A DNA stretch of 64,000 nt from Chromatiaceae bacterium (lineage in GTDB: Bacteria; Pseudomonadota; Gammaproteobacteria; Chromatiales; Chromatiaceae): NCBI GenBank assembly GCA_024235395.1, contig JACKMK010000002.1:310001-374000 (forward strand), given 5' to 3'. The position numbers and the translations under genes were made by a program. Shown piece after piece: positions 8,085-16,995 of this stretch (position 1 is its first letter; every line of letters starts with the position of its first letter). The notes beneath the pieces were generated by a model that saw nothing but the letters and a program-made list of their open reading frames with translations, had not been told where the DNA came from and did not search any database.

Positions 8085-9083
8085 ATGTTCGACAACAAAT
8101 CGATCCTGGTGACCGGCGGTACCGGCTCGTTCGGCCAGGCGTTTATCAAGACCCTTCTGGAGCGTCATAAACCGCGGCGCGTTGTGGTGTTCTCACGCGA
8201 CGAACTCAAGCAGTACGAGATGCAGCAGCAGTTCTCGGGGCCGATGATGCGCTATTTCATCGGTGACGTTCGCGATCGTGAGCGCCTCAAGCAGGGAATG
8301 CGCGAGATCGATTTCGTGGTGCATGCCGCGGCGCTCAAGCATGTATCGGCGGCCGAGTACAACCCGATGGAGTGCATCAAGACCAATGTCCACGGTGCAC
8401 AGAACGTCATCGAGGCGGCGCTGGAAAACAACGTCGAGAAGGTGATCGCGCTTTCGACCGACAAGGCGGCCAATCCCATCAGTCTGTATGGGGCGACCAA
8501 GCTGGCCTCGGACAAGTTGTTCGTGGCTGCGAACAATATCGTCGGCAGGCGCGAGACGCGTTTCTCGGTTGTGCGCTACGGCAACGTCGTGTGTTCGCGC
8601 GGATCTGTCGTTCCGTACTTCCGCGGTCTGCTGGCGCAGGGCGTCGAGAAACTGCCGATCACCGACCCGCGCATGACGCGTTTCTGGATCACGCTGCAGC
8701 AGGGCGTCGATTTCGTGTTCAAGAGTTTTGCCCGGATGCACGGTGGTGAGATCTTCGTCCCGAAGATCCCGTCGATCCGTATCGTGGATCTCGCGGAATC
8801 GATGGCGCCGGGGATGGCGCTCGACATCATCGGCATCCGCCCGGGCGAGAAGCTGCATGAGGTGATGTGCCCGTCGGACGATTCGCATCTGACGCTCGCG
8901 TTCGCGGACCACTTCGTCATACAGCCGAGCATCAGCATGTCGCACCGCAAGCCCTACACCGTCAACGGCCTGAACGAGCGGGGCGCATCGGTCGCCCAGG
9001 GATTCGCCTACAGCTCAGGTGACAACGACGACTTTCTCACCGTGGAACAGTTGGTCCGCCTGAACAAGCAGCTGTTGGCATGA
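8085..9083 (+). CDS. pseB: UDP-N-acetylglucosamine 4,6-dehydratase (inverting), PseB
   Basis: PseB carries out the first step of pseudaminic acid synthesis: UDP-GlcNAc to UDP-2-acetamido-2,6-dideoxy-L-arabino-hexos-4-ulose. The 332-residue product is a short-chain dehydrogenase-type protein with the NADP motif TGGTGSFGQAF at the N-terminus, VVFSRDELKQYEM, the active-site region ALSTDKAANPISLYGATKL and FRGLLAQG. Length and motifs match PseB/FlaA1. It opens the 24-kb run of sugar genes and its stop overlaps the pseC start by 4 bases. A strong GAGGAGG lies about 13 bases before the ATG, a rather long spacing. Confidence 0.94.
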   Translation: MFDNKSILVTGGTGSFGQAFIKTLLERHKPRRVVVFSRDELKQYEMQQQFSGPMMRYFIGDVRDRERLKQGMREIDFVVHAAALKHVSAAEYNPMECIKTNVHGAQNVIEAALENNVEKVIALSTDKAANPISLYGATKLASDKLFVAANNIVGRRETRFSVVRYGNVVCSRGSVVPYFRGLLAQGVEKLPITDPRMTRFWITLQQGVDFVFKSFARMHGGEIFVPKIPSIRIVDLAESMAPGMALDIIGIRPGEKLHEVMCPSDDSHLTLAFADHFVIQPSISMSHRKPYTVNGLNERGASVAQGFAYSSGDNDDFLTVEQLVRLNKQLLA

Positions 9084-10228
9084 TCCCGTATTCACGCCAG
9101 CAGGTCAGCCAGGCCGATATCGATGCCGTGGTCGAGGTGCTGCGTGGGGACTGGCTGACCCAGGGGCCGGCCGTCGAGCGGTTCGAGCGGGCCCTTGCAG
9201 GCTATTGTGGCGTGGCATCGGCGGTCGCGGTTTCGAGCGGCACCGCTGCGCTGCATCTGGCCTGTCGCGCGCTGGGGCTGGGTCCGGGGGACACCTTGTG
9301 GACTTCGCCGATCACGTTTGTCGCATCGGCCAACTGCGCCCTGTATTGCGGTGCCGATGTCGATTTCGTCGACGTCGATCCGCGGACCTACAGCCTCTGT
9401 CCCGATGCCCTGGCCGCCAAACTCGAGGATGCCGAACGGAAAGGTCGCCTCCCGAAGGTCGTGGTGCCGGTGCACTTCGCCGGGCAGTCGTGCGACATGT
9501 CGCGTATCCATGCCTTGTCGGCGCGTTACGGATTTCGCGTGATCGAGGATGCCGCGCATGCGCTTGGCGGGCGCTACCACGACGCCCCCGTCGGTGGCTG
9601 CCGGCATGCAGACATCACGGTATTCAGCTTTCACCCGGTGAAGTCGATAACGACCGGCGAGGGTGGTGCCGTACTGACCGGGGATCCCGAACTCTATCGG
9701 CGTGTCTGTGCCTTGCGTAGTCACGGCATCGAGCGCGACCGGAAGCTCTGGTCCTCCCGGGACGAGGGGGGCTGGTACTACGAGCAGACCGATCTGGGTT
9801 ACAACTACCGAATGACCGACATCCAGGCTGCACTCGGTCTGAGTCAACTCGGCAAACTGGACGACTTCGTGATGGAAAGAAGGCACCTGGCCGCGCGATA
9901 TGATCGCCTCCTCACCGATCTGCCACTGGTCCCTCCCATCCGGCATGAGCCGGACGATTCCGCCCGGCACCTGTATCCGGTGCGTCTGCACGGCGGAGCA
10001 GACGCGAGGCGCCGCGCCTACGATGCATTGCGTCGCGCCGGCATCGCGACCCAGGTGCACTACATTCCGGTCCACCGGCAGCCGTACTATCGAACGCGCG
10101 GATTCCGGAAGGGTGATTTCCCGGTGGCCGAGTCTTACTACGACGGCGCCTTGAGTCTCCCACTCTTTCCGGGGCTTACCGAAGTACAGCAGGATCACGT
10201 GGTCGCGACGCTGGGTGCGGCTCTGTGA
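9080..10228 (+). CDS. pseC: UDP-4-amino-4,6-dideoxy-N-acetyl-beta-L-altrosamine transaminase, PseC
   Basis: PseC is the PLP-dependent aminotransferase acting on the 4-keto product of PseB. The 382-residue protein has the DegT/DnrJ/EryC1 fold signatures: SSGTAALHLACRALGLGPGD, the PLP-phosphate site and the catalytic lysine in FSFHPVKSITTGEGG, plus the substrate-loop QTDLGYNYRMTDIQAALGL. The ATG at 9080 lies in the pseB stop (ATGA). Both order and coupling with pseB are typical of flagellin glycosylation loci. Confidence 0.94.
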   Translation: MIPYSRQQVSQADIDAVVEVLRGDWLTQGPAVERFERALAGYCGVASAVAVSSGTAALHLACRALGLGPGDTLWTSPITFVASANCALYCGADVDFVDVDPRTYSLCPDALAAKLEDAERKGRLPKVVVPVHFAGQSCDMSRIHALSARYGFRVIEDAAHALGGRYHDAPVGGCRHADITVFSFHPVKSITTGEGGAVLTGDPELYRRVCALRSHGIERDRKLWSSRDEGGWYYEQTDLGYNYRMTDIQAALGLSQLGKLDDFVMERRHLAARYDRLLTDLPLVPPIRHEPDDSARHLYPVRLHGGADARRRAYDALRRAGIATQVHYIPVHRQPYYRTRGFRKGDFPVAESYYDGALSLPLFPGLTEVQQDHVVATLGAAL

Positions 10229-10281
10229 GGCCGGTGCCGCCCGTGTCGGCCGGACGATCACGCCGCTGAGTACTTGGCCGA

Positions 10282-11409
10282 ATGCTCAAGGTCATCGGAC
10301 ACCAGACCCTGTATCGTGAATCACGTTTTCACGCCGCCTTTCCGGCGCTGGCCAGATTCTCCGACGGGAGCCTGGTGGTCGCATTCCGCAGGGCCCGTGA
10401 TGCGTTGTGGCTGTTGCCCAAACCCAGGCGTGAAGGTCTGAACCTGTTCGCCCGCATGGACCACATCGACAGCCGTTCGCATATCGTGCTGATGGCGCTC
10501 GATGCGCAGGGCAACCCCACCGATGCGCCGTTGGACCTGCTGCCGTTCAATCCCGAAGCGAGCGATCAGGATCCCTCGCTGTTGGTGCTGCCCGACGACA
10601 GTCTGTTCGTGGCGTCGTTCTCGTACTATCCGCTGTCGGCCGAGATCGGCGAGCTGCTGGGCGGGCGGGTCGAGAACCCCGAAATCCTTGGTGGTTGCCG
10701 CTATCTGCCATGGGGCAGTCATGCCTCGCTACGTGGTCGGGAGGTGGGCGACTGGCGGTTCCACCATCAGTTCGTCCAACCCGGCGGAGGCTATGGTGGC
10801 TACCGCGGGGTGGAGGACAGCCAACCCGTGGTCGGGGCAGTGCGCGGGCAGCCCGTTTGGTCGCGCGGCGAGATCCTGCTGCCCCTGTACTGGGGCATGC
10901 GCGAAGGCGCTGCGCTGTTCGCCAGCGACGACGCCGGTGTGACCTGGCAATTTCGTGGTCGGATCGCGGTGGATCGCGATGCCACCGTCACCTTTCAGGA
11001 GCCGGCGTTGTGTGCGACGCGGGAAGGCGGGCTGGTGTGCTTCCTGCGCACGGCGGATGCCGATGGAAGGCTTGCTACCACGGTATCGTCGGATGGCGTG
11101 ACATGGAGCGAGCCGAGACTGCACGACGTGATCGGTCACCCGTTTCATCCGCTGCTGTTGGACGACGGGCGGGTGTTGCTGAGTTACGGTTACCGCGAAG
11201 AGCCCTACGGCGTTCGCGTCCGCGTGCTCGCCTCGCCGCTCGACGATCCCGGTGATGCCCCCGAACTGGTCGTCCGCAGCGACGGTCTGTGTCGCGATAT
11301 CGGTTATCCATGGGGCGTGCAGTTGAGTGACGGCAGGGTCCTGCTTGCCTATTACTGGACGGATGCCAGCGGCATGCGGGGCATTGAGGCAACGTGGCTG
11401 GAGGTGTGA
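10282..11409 (+). CDS. sialidase-fold (BNR/Asp-box) protein in the pseudaminic acid operon
   Basis: The 375-residue product looks like a six-bladed beta-propeller of the sialidase/exo-glycosidase class. It has an N-terminal region with arginine (FSDGSLVVAFRRARD) and two Asp-box motifs, SDDAGVTW and SSDGVTW, each of the S-x-D-x-G-x-T-W type. No signal peptide or membrane helix is seen, so it should be cytoplasmic. It sits between pseC and pseI, where PseH (the N-acetyltransferase) or PseG would often be found. It may act on a nonulosonic acid or its precursor, or be a binding protein without catalysis. A function cannot be assigned from sequence alone. Confidence 0.75.
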   Translation: MLKVIGHQTLYRESRFHAAFPALARFSDGSLVVAFRRARDALWLLPKPRREGLNLFARMDHIDSRSHIVLMALDAQGNPTDAPLDLLPFNPEASDQDPSLLVLPDDSLFVASFSYYPLSAEIGELLGGRVENPEILGGCRYLPWGSHASLRGREVGDWRFHHQFVQPGGGYGGYRGVEDSQPVVGAVRGQPVWSRGEILLPLYWGMREGAALFASDDAGVTWQFRGRIAVDRDATVTFQEPALCATREGGLVCFLRTADADGRLATTVSSDGVTWSEPRLHDVIGHPFHPLLLDDGRVLLSYGYREEPYGVRVRVLASPLDDPGDAPELVVRSDGLCRDIGYPWGVQLSDGRVLLAYYWTDASGMRGIEATWLEV

Positions 11410-11414
11410 CGGAT

Positions 11415-12503
11415 ATGCCTGGTGACCGGCCCACGACGGACCTCGAGATTGCGGGTTTGCGGTGCGGTGGGACACGCCCCCCGTTGCTGGTCGCCGAACT
11501 GTCGGGTAATCACGCCGGCCGACTGGCGCATGCGCTGGCGCTGATCGATGCCGCCGTCGACGCCGGTGCGGACCTGATCAAGATCCAGACCTACCGCCCC
11601 GATACGATCACGCTGGACTGCGATCGACCGGAGTTTCGGATCGACGACGGGCTCTGGCGGGGTCGGTCACTCTACGAGTTGTATGAGGAGGCGCACACGC
11701 CCTGGGAATGGCATCCGGCATTGTTCGCGCGCGCACGCGAACGCGGGGTGCCGCTGTTCAGTTCGCCTTTCGACCCCTCGGCGGTCGATCTGCTCGAGTC
11801 GCTCGACTGCCCGGCGTACAAGATCGCCTCGTTCGAACTGGTCGACATCGGGCTTCTGGAGCGCGTAGCGGCGACCGGCAAGCCGGTGATCCTGTCCACC
11901 GGTATGGCGACGCTGGCCGAGATCGACGAGGCACTCCAGGTGTTCGGAGGAAGGGCCGCCGGCCGGGTGGTGCTGCTGCATTGCACCAGCGCCTATCCGG
12001 CGCCTGTCGATGCAGCGAATCTGCGCTCACTGGACATGCTTCGCCGGCACTTCGCGGTCAACGTCGGGCTGTCCGATCACACGCAGGGGAACCTGGTCCC
12101 GATCGCCGCCGTTGCACTGGGTGCGTGCATGATCGAGAAGCACTTCGTGCTGGACCGCCGCGGCAATGCGATCGACGCGGCCTTTTCGCTCGAGCCGGCC
12201 GAGTTCAGCGAAATGGCCGACGCCTGTCGGACGGCCTGGCGGGCGCTCGGCGAAGCGCGGCGCGGGCCGGTCGCCGCCGAGCGGGCGCAGACTGCGCACC
12301 GGCGGTCGCTCTATGCGGTCGCGGACATACCCGCGGGCGCCATCATCACGGCGGGTGACGTGCGCTCGGTCCGGCCGGGTCTGGGGTTACACCCGCGCGA
12401 GCTGCGCCGCGTGATCGGCTGCGTCGCGAGGCAGGCGATACCGCGTGGCACACCGCTGGCCTGGGAACAGTTGGAGGTGCCGGCTGCACACGACGATGAC
12501 TGA
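11415..12503 (+). CDS. pseI: pseudaminic acid synthase PseI
   Basis: PseI condenses 2,4-diacetamido-2,4,6-trideoxy-L-altrose with phosphoenolpyruvate to make pseudaminic acid. The 362-residue protein has the NeuB-type TIM barrel (ELSGNHAGRLAHALALIDAA; LIKIQTYRPDTITLDC; PAYKIASFELVDIGLLERV; GLSDHTQGN; MIEKHFVLDR) and a C-terminal SAF/antifreeze-like domain (DIPAGAIITAGDVRSVRPG). The motif set GLWRGRSLYELYEEAHTPWEWH is characteristic of PseI rather than NeuB or LegI. ATG 11415 is chosen because a GGAGGT ends about 9 bases before it; GTG 11394 is an alternative. The end overlaps the next gene by 8 bases. Confidence 0.93.
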   Translation: MPGDRPTTDLEIAGLRCGGTRPPLLVAELSGNHAGRLAHALALIDAAVDAGADLIKIQTYRPDTITLDCDRPEFRIDDGLWRGRSLYELYEEAHTPWEWHPALFARARERGVPLFSSPFDPSAVDLLESLDCPAYKIASFELVDIGLLERVAATGKPVILSTGMATLAEIDEALQVFGGRAAGRVVLLHCTSAYPAPVDAANLRSLDMLRRHFAVNVGLSDHTQGNLVPIAAVALGACMIEKHFVLDRRGNAIDAAFSLEPAEFSEMADACRTAWRALGEARRGPVAAERAQTAHRRSLYAVADIPAGAIITAGDVRSVRPGLGLHPRELRRVIGCVARQAIPRGTPLAWEQLEVPAAHDDD

Positions 12504-14184
12504 GTTGCGCGAACGGGCGGTCGCCTTCGTCGTGGCCCGCCTGTCGTCGTCCCGGCTGCCGCAGAAGCAGCTCAGACAGATCGGCGGCAAGTCCATCCTC
12601 GACTGGATCATGGACGAGCTCGGCGCCTGCCGTGAACTCGACCAGGTCGTCGTGGCCACGGTCGCCGAGCCAGACAACGTACCGCTGCGCGACCTGGCGG
12701 CGGCCCGTGGCTGGGAGTGTTTCTGGTACGACGGCGGGGTCGACGACGTCGTCGGGCGCCTGGTTGCGGCGGCGCACCGATACGACGCCGGCATCTGCCT
12801 GTTGATCAGCGCCGACTGCCCCCTGGTGCACGGTGCCTCGGTGGATCGGCTGGTCGCCCGGTTCCGTCGCCACCGCGATGCCGACTACCTGGTGCTCCCG
12901 CCGCGCGCACCCGGTCAGGTCCCGCTGCTGGAGGGCGTGCAGGTTGCGCGCCTCGACGCATGGCAACGCGCCGACGCCATGTCCGACAGACCGGAGCTTC
13001 GCGAACACCAGTTCCCGGTGATCTACCGCAATCCGGACCGGTTCCGGGCGGTCGATGCGACGCTCGACGCGGCGCTGTACGGGGACCGACACCGGATGAG
13101 CGTGGATACCTGGGCGGATCTCGAGTTCATGCAGACGCTCCATCAGCATCTGGCGGCGGATGGGCGGCCTTTCCAGCTGCCCGAGGCGGTCGCATTGCTG
13201 GATCGGAATCCGCAGCTCAAAGCGGTCAACGCGCACGTCCACCAGCGCAAGCTGGTCGAAGACGTCCGCCGTGTACTGTTCGTTGTCGACGCCGGCCGCG
13301 AGTATGGATTCGGTCACCTGATGCGTTGCCGGGAGCTGGCGGGACAACTGGTCGAACGCCTCGGCTGGCCGGTGGCCTTCGCGCTCGACGACCCGGATGC
13401 CGCGGGGCTCGTCGAGGCATGTGGTTTCAGCGTGTTCTGGGGCGCCGCAGGGCGCAGGGTGCGCAGTACCGGGGCGGGACGACCCCCGCACGGGCTCGAG
13501 GCCGTGGTACCGGCTCACGACCTGGTCGTCGTCGACATCTCGGTGCGTCGGACACTCGACCCCGGCTGGCGCGACGCGTTCGCCCCCACAGTGCCGGCGG
13601 TGGTCGTGGACCGCGAGGATGCCATGGCGGCCGAGGCCGACCTGATCCTGTATCCGGGGGTATCCGGCAGGGTGAACGCCTCGCGCGGCGGACTGCCGCC
13701 GATCGTCGAAGGCCTGGAGCATGTCGTGCTCCGGCGCGAGGTGCGGCGCTATCGCGACCTGCGGCGCGACCGGGACATCGATCTGCTGGCCTATCTCGCC
13801 GATCCGGATCGACGCCGCGAGGTCGCGGAACTGGCGGTGCGGCGTGGCTGGCGCTGTGTCCTGCCGGAAGGCTTCGACGACCGCTTCCCCGAACTGCTGT
13901 CGCGCAGCCGGGCATTTCTCAGCGGGTATGGGCACAGCTTCTACGAGGCGGTCGCGCTGGGTGTCCATCCGGTCGCGTGGCCGCTTTCGACCGCCCACGC
14001 GGCCGATGCGGCGGCTTTCTACCGCGCGCTGGGCATGGCGCCCCGCGTCGTCGATTCCGCGGGCGGCCTGGGCGACCTGCTCGAGCCGATTGTCGCCGGA
14101 CGGGTCGCGGCATTGCCCGCGCTCGATGACGGCACACCGCGGATTGTCGCCCGATTGCAAGCGCTGGCGAACGAATGGGGATGA
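12496..14184 (+). CDS. pseG: SpsF-type cytidylyltransferase fused to a PseG-type UDP-sugar hydrolase
   Basis: This 562-residue protein joins two domains. Residues about 1-250 are a nucleotidyltransferase of the SpsF class (VARLSSSRLPQKQLRQIGGKSILDWI; LISADCPLV). Residues about 255-562 resemble PseG/SpsG, the GT-B-like hydrolase that removes UDP from UDP-2,4-diacetamido-trideoxy-altrose. The PseG part starts RRVLFVVDAGREYGFGHLMRC, keeping the glycine-rich loop and the catalytic-type histidine of G-x-GH-x-MRC, and has a late conserved segment YGHSFYEAVALG. PseG supplies the substrate of PseI, encoded just upstream with an 8-base overlap. The N-terminal half could serve as the CMP-sugar synthetase (PseF role) or act on another sugar; a second cytidylyltransferase lies at 16996. 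Confidence 0.82.
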   Translation: MTELRERAVAFVVARLSSSRLPQKQLRQIGGKSILDWIMDELGACRELDQVVVATVAEPDNVPLRDLAAARGWECFWYDGGVDDVVGRLVAAAHRYDAGICLLISADCPLVHGASVDRLVARFRRHRDADYLVLPPRAPGQVPLLEGVQVARLDAWQRADAMSDRPELREHQFPVIYRNPDRFRAVDATLDAALYGDRHRMSVDTWADLEFMQTLHQHLAADGRPFQLPEAVALLDRNPQLKAVNAHVHQRKLVEDVRRVLFVVDAGREYGFGHLMRCRELAGQLVERLGWPVAFALDDPDAAGLVEACGFSVFWGAAGRRVRSTGAGRPPHGLEAVVPAHDLVVVDISVRRTLDPGWRDAFAPTVPAVVVDREDAMAAEADLILYPGVSGRVNASRGGLPPIVEGLEHVVLRREVRRYRDLRRDRDIDLLAYLADPDRRREVAELAVRRGWRCVLPEGFDDRFPELLSRSRAFLSGYGHSFYEAVALGVHPVAWPLSTAHAADAAAFYRALGMAPRVVDSAGGLGDLLEPIVAGRVAALPALDDGTPRIVARLQALANEWG

Positions 14185-14888
14185 CAAGGGGCCGCCTGTC
14201 CGGCGTGCAGGCGATCGTGTTCGACCTGGACGACACCCTGTATGCGCAGGTCGACTTCAAGAGGAGCGGCTTCCGGGCTGTCGCGTCCTGGCTTGCCGGC
14301 ACCAGCGGCGTCGACGAAGGTGCCATGTACCAAGCGTTGAGCGAACAGCTGGACAGGCTGGGGCCGTCCCACCCGGCGATCGTCGATCACGCCCTGCGCC
14401 GGGTGCCGTCACCGCTGCCGCCGGTCGACGAGATCGTCGAGAAGTTCCGCACGCACCGACCGGATATCGCACTGTATCCTGGGGTGCGGTCGATGCTGGT
14501 CGCGCTGCGACGCGACTTTCCACTCGGGCTGCTGAGTGACGGTCTGGCCACGGTGCAACGCAACAAGATCGCCGCGCTCGGGCTTGCGACCCTCGTCGAC
14601 CATGTGTTGTTGAGCGATGAGTATGGCAGCGCTAAACCCGACCCGGCGCTGTTCGAACGGCTCGAACAGTGGTTCGGCGTGCCGGGCGACCGGATGCTCT
14701 ACGTCGGCGACAATCCGCACAAGGATTTCATCGGCGCACGCATGCGGGGCTGGTGTACGGTGCGCGTCGCATCCGGGGAGCATGCAGCGGCGCAGGTGCC
14801 GGCAGCACAGCAGGCCGACTTCGTGATCGCCGGGGTCGGCGATCTTCCGGCGCTGCTGGCGACCGCGCGCGGTGTATTGTCGCAATGA
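14181..14888 (+). CDS. HAD-family hydrolase
   Basis: The 235-residue product has the HAD motif I nucleophile and acid/base aspartates in VFDLDDTLY, motif II in GLLSDG, and motifs III/IV in SDEYGSAKPDP and YVGDNPHKDFIGARMRG. These are the signatures of a cytoplasmic HAD phosphatase with a helical cap (residues about 20-90). Its start (ATG 14181) overlaps the preceding stop by 4 bases and its stop overlaps the next start, so it is co-translated with the nonulosonate genes. It may dephosphorylate a sugar-phosphate or nonulosonate 9-phosphate, but the substrate cannot be read from sequence. Confidence 0.85.
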   Translation: MTRGRLSGVQAIVFDLDDTLYAQVDFKRSGFRAVASWLAGTSGVDEGAMYQALSEQLDRLGPSHPAIVDHALRRVPSPLPPVDEIVEKFRTHRPDIALYPGVRSMLVALRRDFPLGLLSDGLATVQRNKIAALGLATLVDHVLLSDEYGSAKPDPALFERLEQWFGVPGDRMLYVGDNPHKDFIGARMRGWCTVRVASGEHAAAQVPAAQQADFVIAGVGDLPALLATARGVLSQ

Positions 14889-15760
14889 CGCCGCGGCTGC
14901 TGATCCCTTCGGTTGGTGGCAAGTCCGACTTGGTTCGCCTGCTGGGTGATGCCGTGCGGACACGTGGTGGGCAGTTGTTCGGTAGTGACCTGAACGACGC
15001 GGCACCGGCACTCGCGTGGCTCGACCGGCGCCTCGATCTGCCGGGGTTCGATGACCCGCGCTTCTGGGCCGCCGTGCGCGCCGCGGTTCTCGAACACCGC
15101 ATCACCGGCGTGGTCCCGGTCAGAGATGCGGAACTCGCCGGTTGGGCCGCGCAGGCCGAGGCCGGCGTGCTCGATCTGCGCGTTATGACGTCCCCGGCGC
15201 AGACGCTGCGCACCTGCATTGACAAGCGACTGCTGTACCAGGCGGCCGAAGCCGCCGGCATCGCCTGCCCGGCCTGGCGAGTGCGCGAACCGGACGGGCG
15301 CCTCACCGGCCTGAGGTTTCCTGTCATACTGAAGCCGGTCTTCGGTTCGGGCTCGCGCGACACGTGTGTCGTCGACCGTTCCGGCGACCTCCCGGTCGGC
15401 GCCGACGGGTCGCGCACGCTGCGGCTCGTCCAGGAATTCAAATCCGGACCCGAGTACAGCGTCGACTGCTTCGCAGAGCGCGATGGCGTTCTGCGCGCCT
15501 GTTTCGTGCGCGAGCGGACCCTGGTCGCGTTTGGGCAGTCGATTGCCGGGACCGCGGTCGACGACCCGGAACTGGTGGCGCTCTGTCATTCGATGGCCCG
15601 AGCCCTGCCGTTTCGGGGGGTGGTGAACTTCCAGTTCATCAGAGACGCCGACGGCGCCTGGCTGATCGACCTCAATCCGCGGTTTCCGGGCGGAATCGCG
15701 ATCACCGAAGCGGCCGGTTTCCCGCTGTGCGAGTGGACGGTGCAGGCATTGGCGGACTGA
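14885..15760 (+). CDS. ATP-grasp enzyme
   Basis: The 291-residue product has the ATP-grasp architecture: an N-terminal pre-grasp Rossmann part (LIPSVGGKSDLVRLLGD), the central ATP loop region FPVILKPVFGSGSRDT, VQEFKSGPEYSVDCFAERDG and the metal-binding end LIDLNPRFPGGIAITEA. It looks most like the carbamoyl-phosphate-synthase-large-chain-like ATP-grasp proteins found in polysaccharide loci. These ligate a carboxylate to an amine or other nucleophile through an acyl-phosphate. It overlaps the HAD gene by 4 bases. A role in N-acylating an amino sugar with an unusual acid is possible and is inference only. Confidence 0.82.
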   Translation: MTPRLLIPSVGGKSDLVRLLGDAVRTRGGQLFGSDLNDAAPALAWLDRRLDLPGFDDPRFWAAVRAAVLEHRITGVVPVRDAELAGWAAQAEAGVLDLRVMTSPAQTLRTCIDKRLLYQAAEAAGIACPAWRVREPDGRLTGLRFPVILKPVFGSGSRDTCVVDRSGDLPVGADGSRTLRLVQEFKSGPEYSVDCFAERDGVLRACFVRERTLVAFGQSIAGTAVDDPELVALCHSMARALPFRGVVNFQFIRDADGAWLIDLNPRFPGGIAITEAAGFPLCEWTVQALAD

Positions 15761-15905
15761 CCGCAGATCGCGCAGCCCGCGGGACAGCGATGCCGGGGCT
15801 CGTGTTGGCGCGAAACCGGCCGCTACAGGTGGGTGATGTGGACGATCCCACGGCGGCCGCCGTGGGAAGAACAAAGAGGCATGCAGAGGAGCAGAGGCGC
15901 AAACC

Positions 15906-16913
15906 ATGCGGGGATATTCGACGACCAAGAGGGTACTGGTTACCGGCGGGGCAGGGTTCCTGGGCTCGCACCTCTGCGAGCGGTTGATCCGCGACGGGTG
16001 CGATGTACTGTGTGTCGACAACCTCTACACGGGCACCAAGCGCAACATCGCACACCTGCTTTGCCACCCGCGGTTCGAGTTCATGCGCCACGACGTGACG
16101 TTCCCGCTCTACGTGGAGGTTGACGAGATCTACAACCTCGCCTGCCCGGCGTCGCCGATCCACTACCAGCACGATCCGGTGCAGACCACCAAGACCAGCG
16201 TGCACGGCGCCATCAATATGCTGGGGCTGGCCAAGCGGACCAAGGCACGCATCCTCCAGGCGTCCACCAGCGAGGTGTACGGCGACCCGGAGGTGCACCC
16301 GCAGTGTGAGTCGTACTGGGGCAAGGTCAACCCGATCGGCGAGCGCGCCTGCTATGACGAGGGCAAACGCTGTGCGGAAACCCTGTTCTTCGATTACCAC
16401 CGCCAGCACGGCCTGGAGATCAAGGTCGCACGGATCTTCAATACCTATGGCCCGCGTATGCACCCGAACGACGGCAGGGTGGTGAGCAACTTCATCGTCC
16501 AGGCTTTGCAGAATGCACCGATAACGCTTTACGGTGCAGGCTCTCAGACGCGCTCGTTCTGCTATGTCGACGATCTCATCGACGGAATGATTCGCCTGAT
16601 GGAATCACCGCCGGAATTGGTCGGTCCGGTCAACCTGGGCAACCCGATCGAGGTGTCGGTCAAGGCGCTTGCCGAAATGGTCATCGAGCTGTCCGGTTCG
16701 ACTTCGCCGATGCGGCATCTTTCGCTACCGGCGGACGATCCACGGCGGCGCAGACCGGATATCTCGGCGGCACGGGAAAGGCTGGATTGGCATCCGCAAA
16801 CTGAGCTCGCGGCCGGTCTCGAGAAGACCATCGCCTATTTCCGGCAGATGTTGGACGAGCTACCCGGTGATACGACCGCGGCGTTCGAGGAACTGTTCAG
16901 GGCCGCCGAGTGA
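15906..16913 (+). CDS. UDP-glucuronate decarboxylase-like SDR (UXS family)
   Basis: The 335-residue extended short-chain dehydrogenase has the NAD motif TGGAGFLGSHLCERL, NLACPASPIHYQ, the catalytic serine region ASTSEVYGDPEVHPQ, the Y-x-x-x-K pair in CYDEGKRCAE, and IFNTYGPRMHPNDGRVVSNF. These match UDP-xylose synthase/UDP-glucuronic acid decarboxylase closely. The expected reaction is UDP-glucuronate to UDP-xylose through a 4-keto intermediate. A gap of 145 bases separates it from the ATP-grasp gene, so a new transcript could start here, though no promoter is clear. A xylose-type donor would add a second sugar to the pseudaminic acid pathway. Confidence 0.9.
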   Translation: MRGYSTTKRVLVTGGAGFLGSHLCERLIRDGCDVLCVDNLYTGTKRNIAHLLCHPRFEFMRHDVTFPLYVEVDEIYNLACPASPIHYQHDPVQTTKTSVHGAINMLGLAKRTKARILQASTSEVYGDPEVHPQCESYWGKVNPIGERACYDEGKRCAETLFFDYHRQHGLEIKVARIFNTYGPRMHPNDGRVVSNFIVQALQNAPITLYGAGSQTRSFCYVDDLIDGMIRLMESPPELVGPVNLGNPIEVSVKALAEMVIELSGSTSPMRHLSLPADDPRRRRPDISAARERLDWHPQTELAAGLEKTIAYFRQMLDELPGDTTAAFEELFRAAE

Positions 16914-16995
16914 GTCCGCAGCCCGTGCTCCGCGGCGATGCCGCGGCATCTCTGTCGCATCGTGCTGTCGCGTACCCCATGAGCAGTGACCCGCG

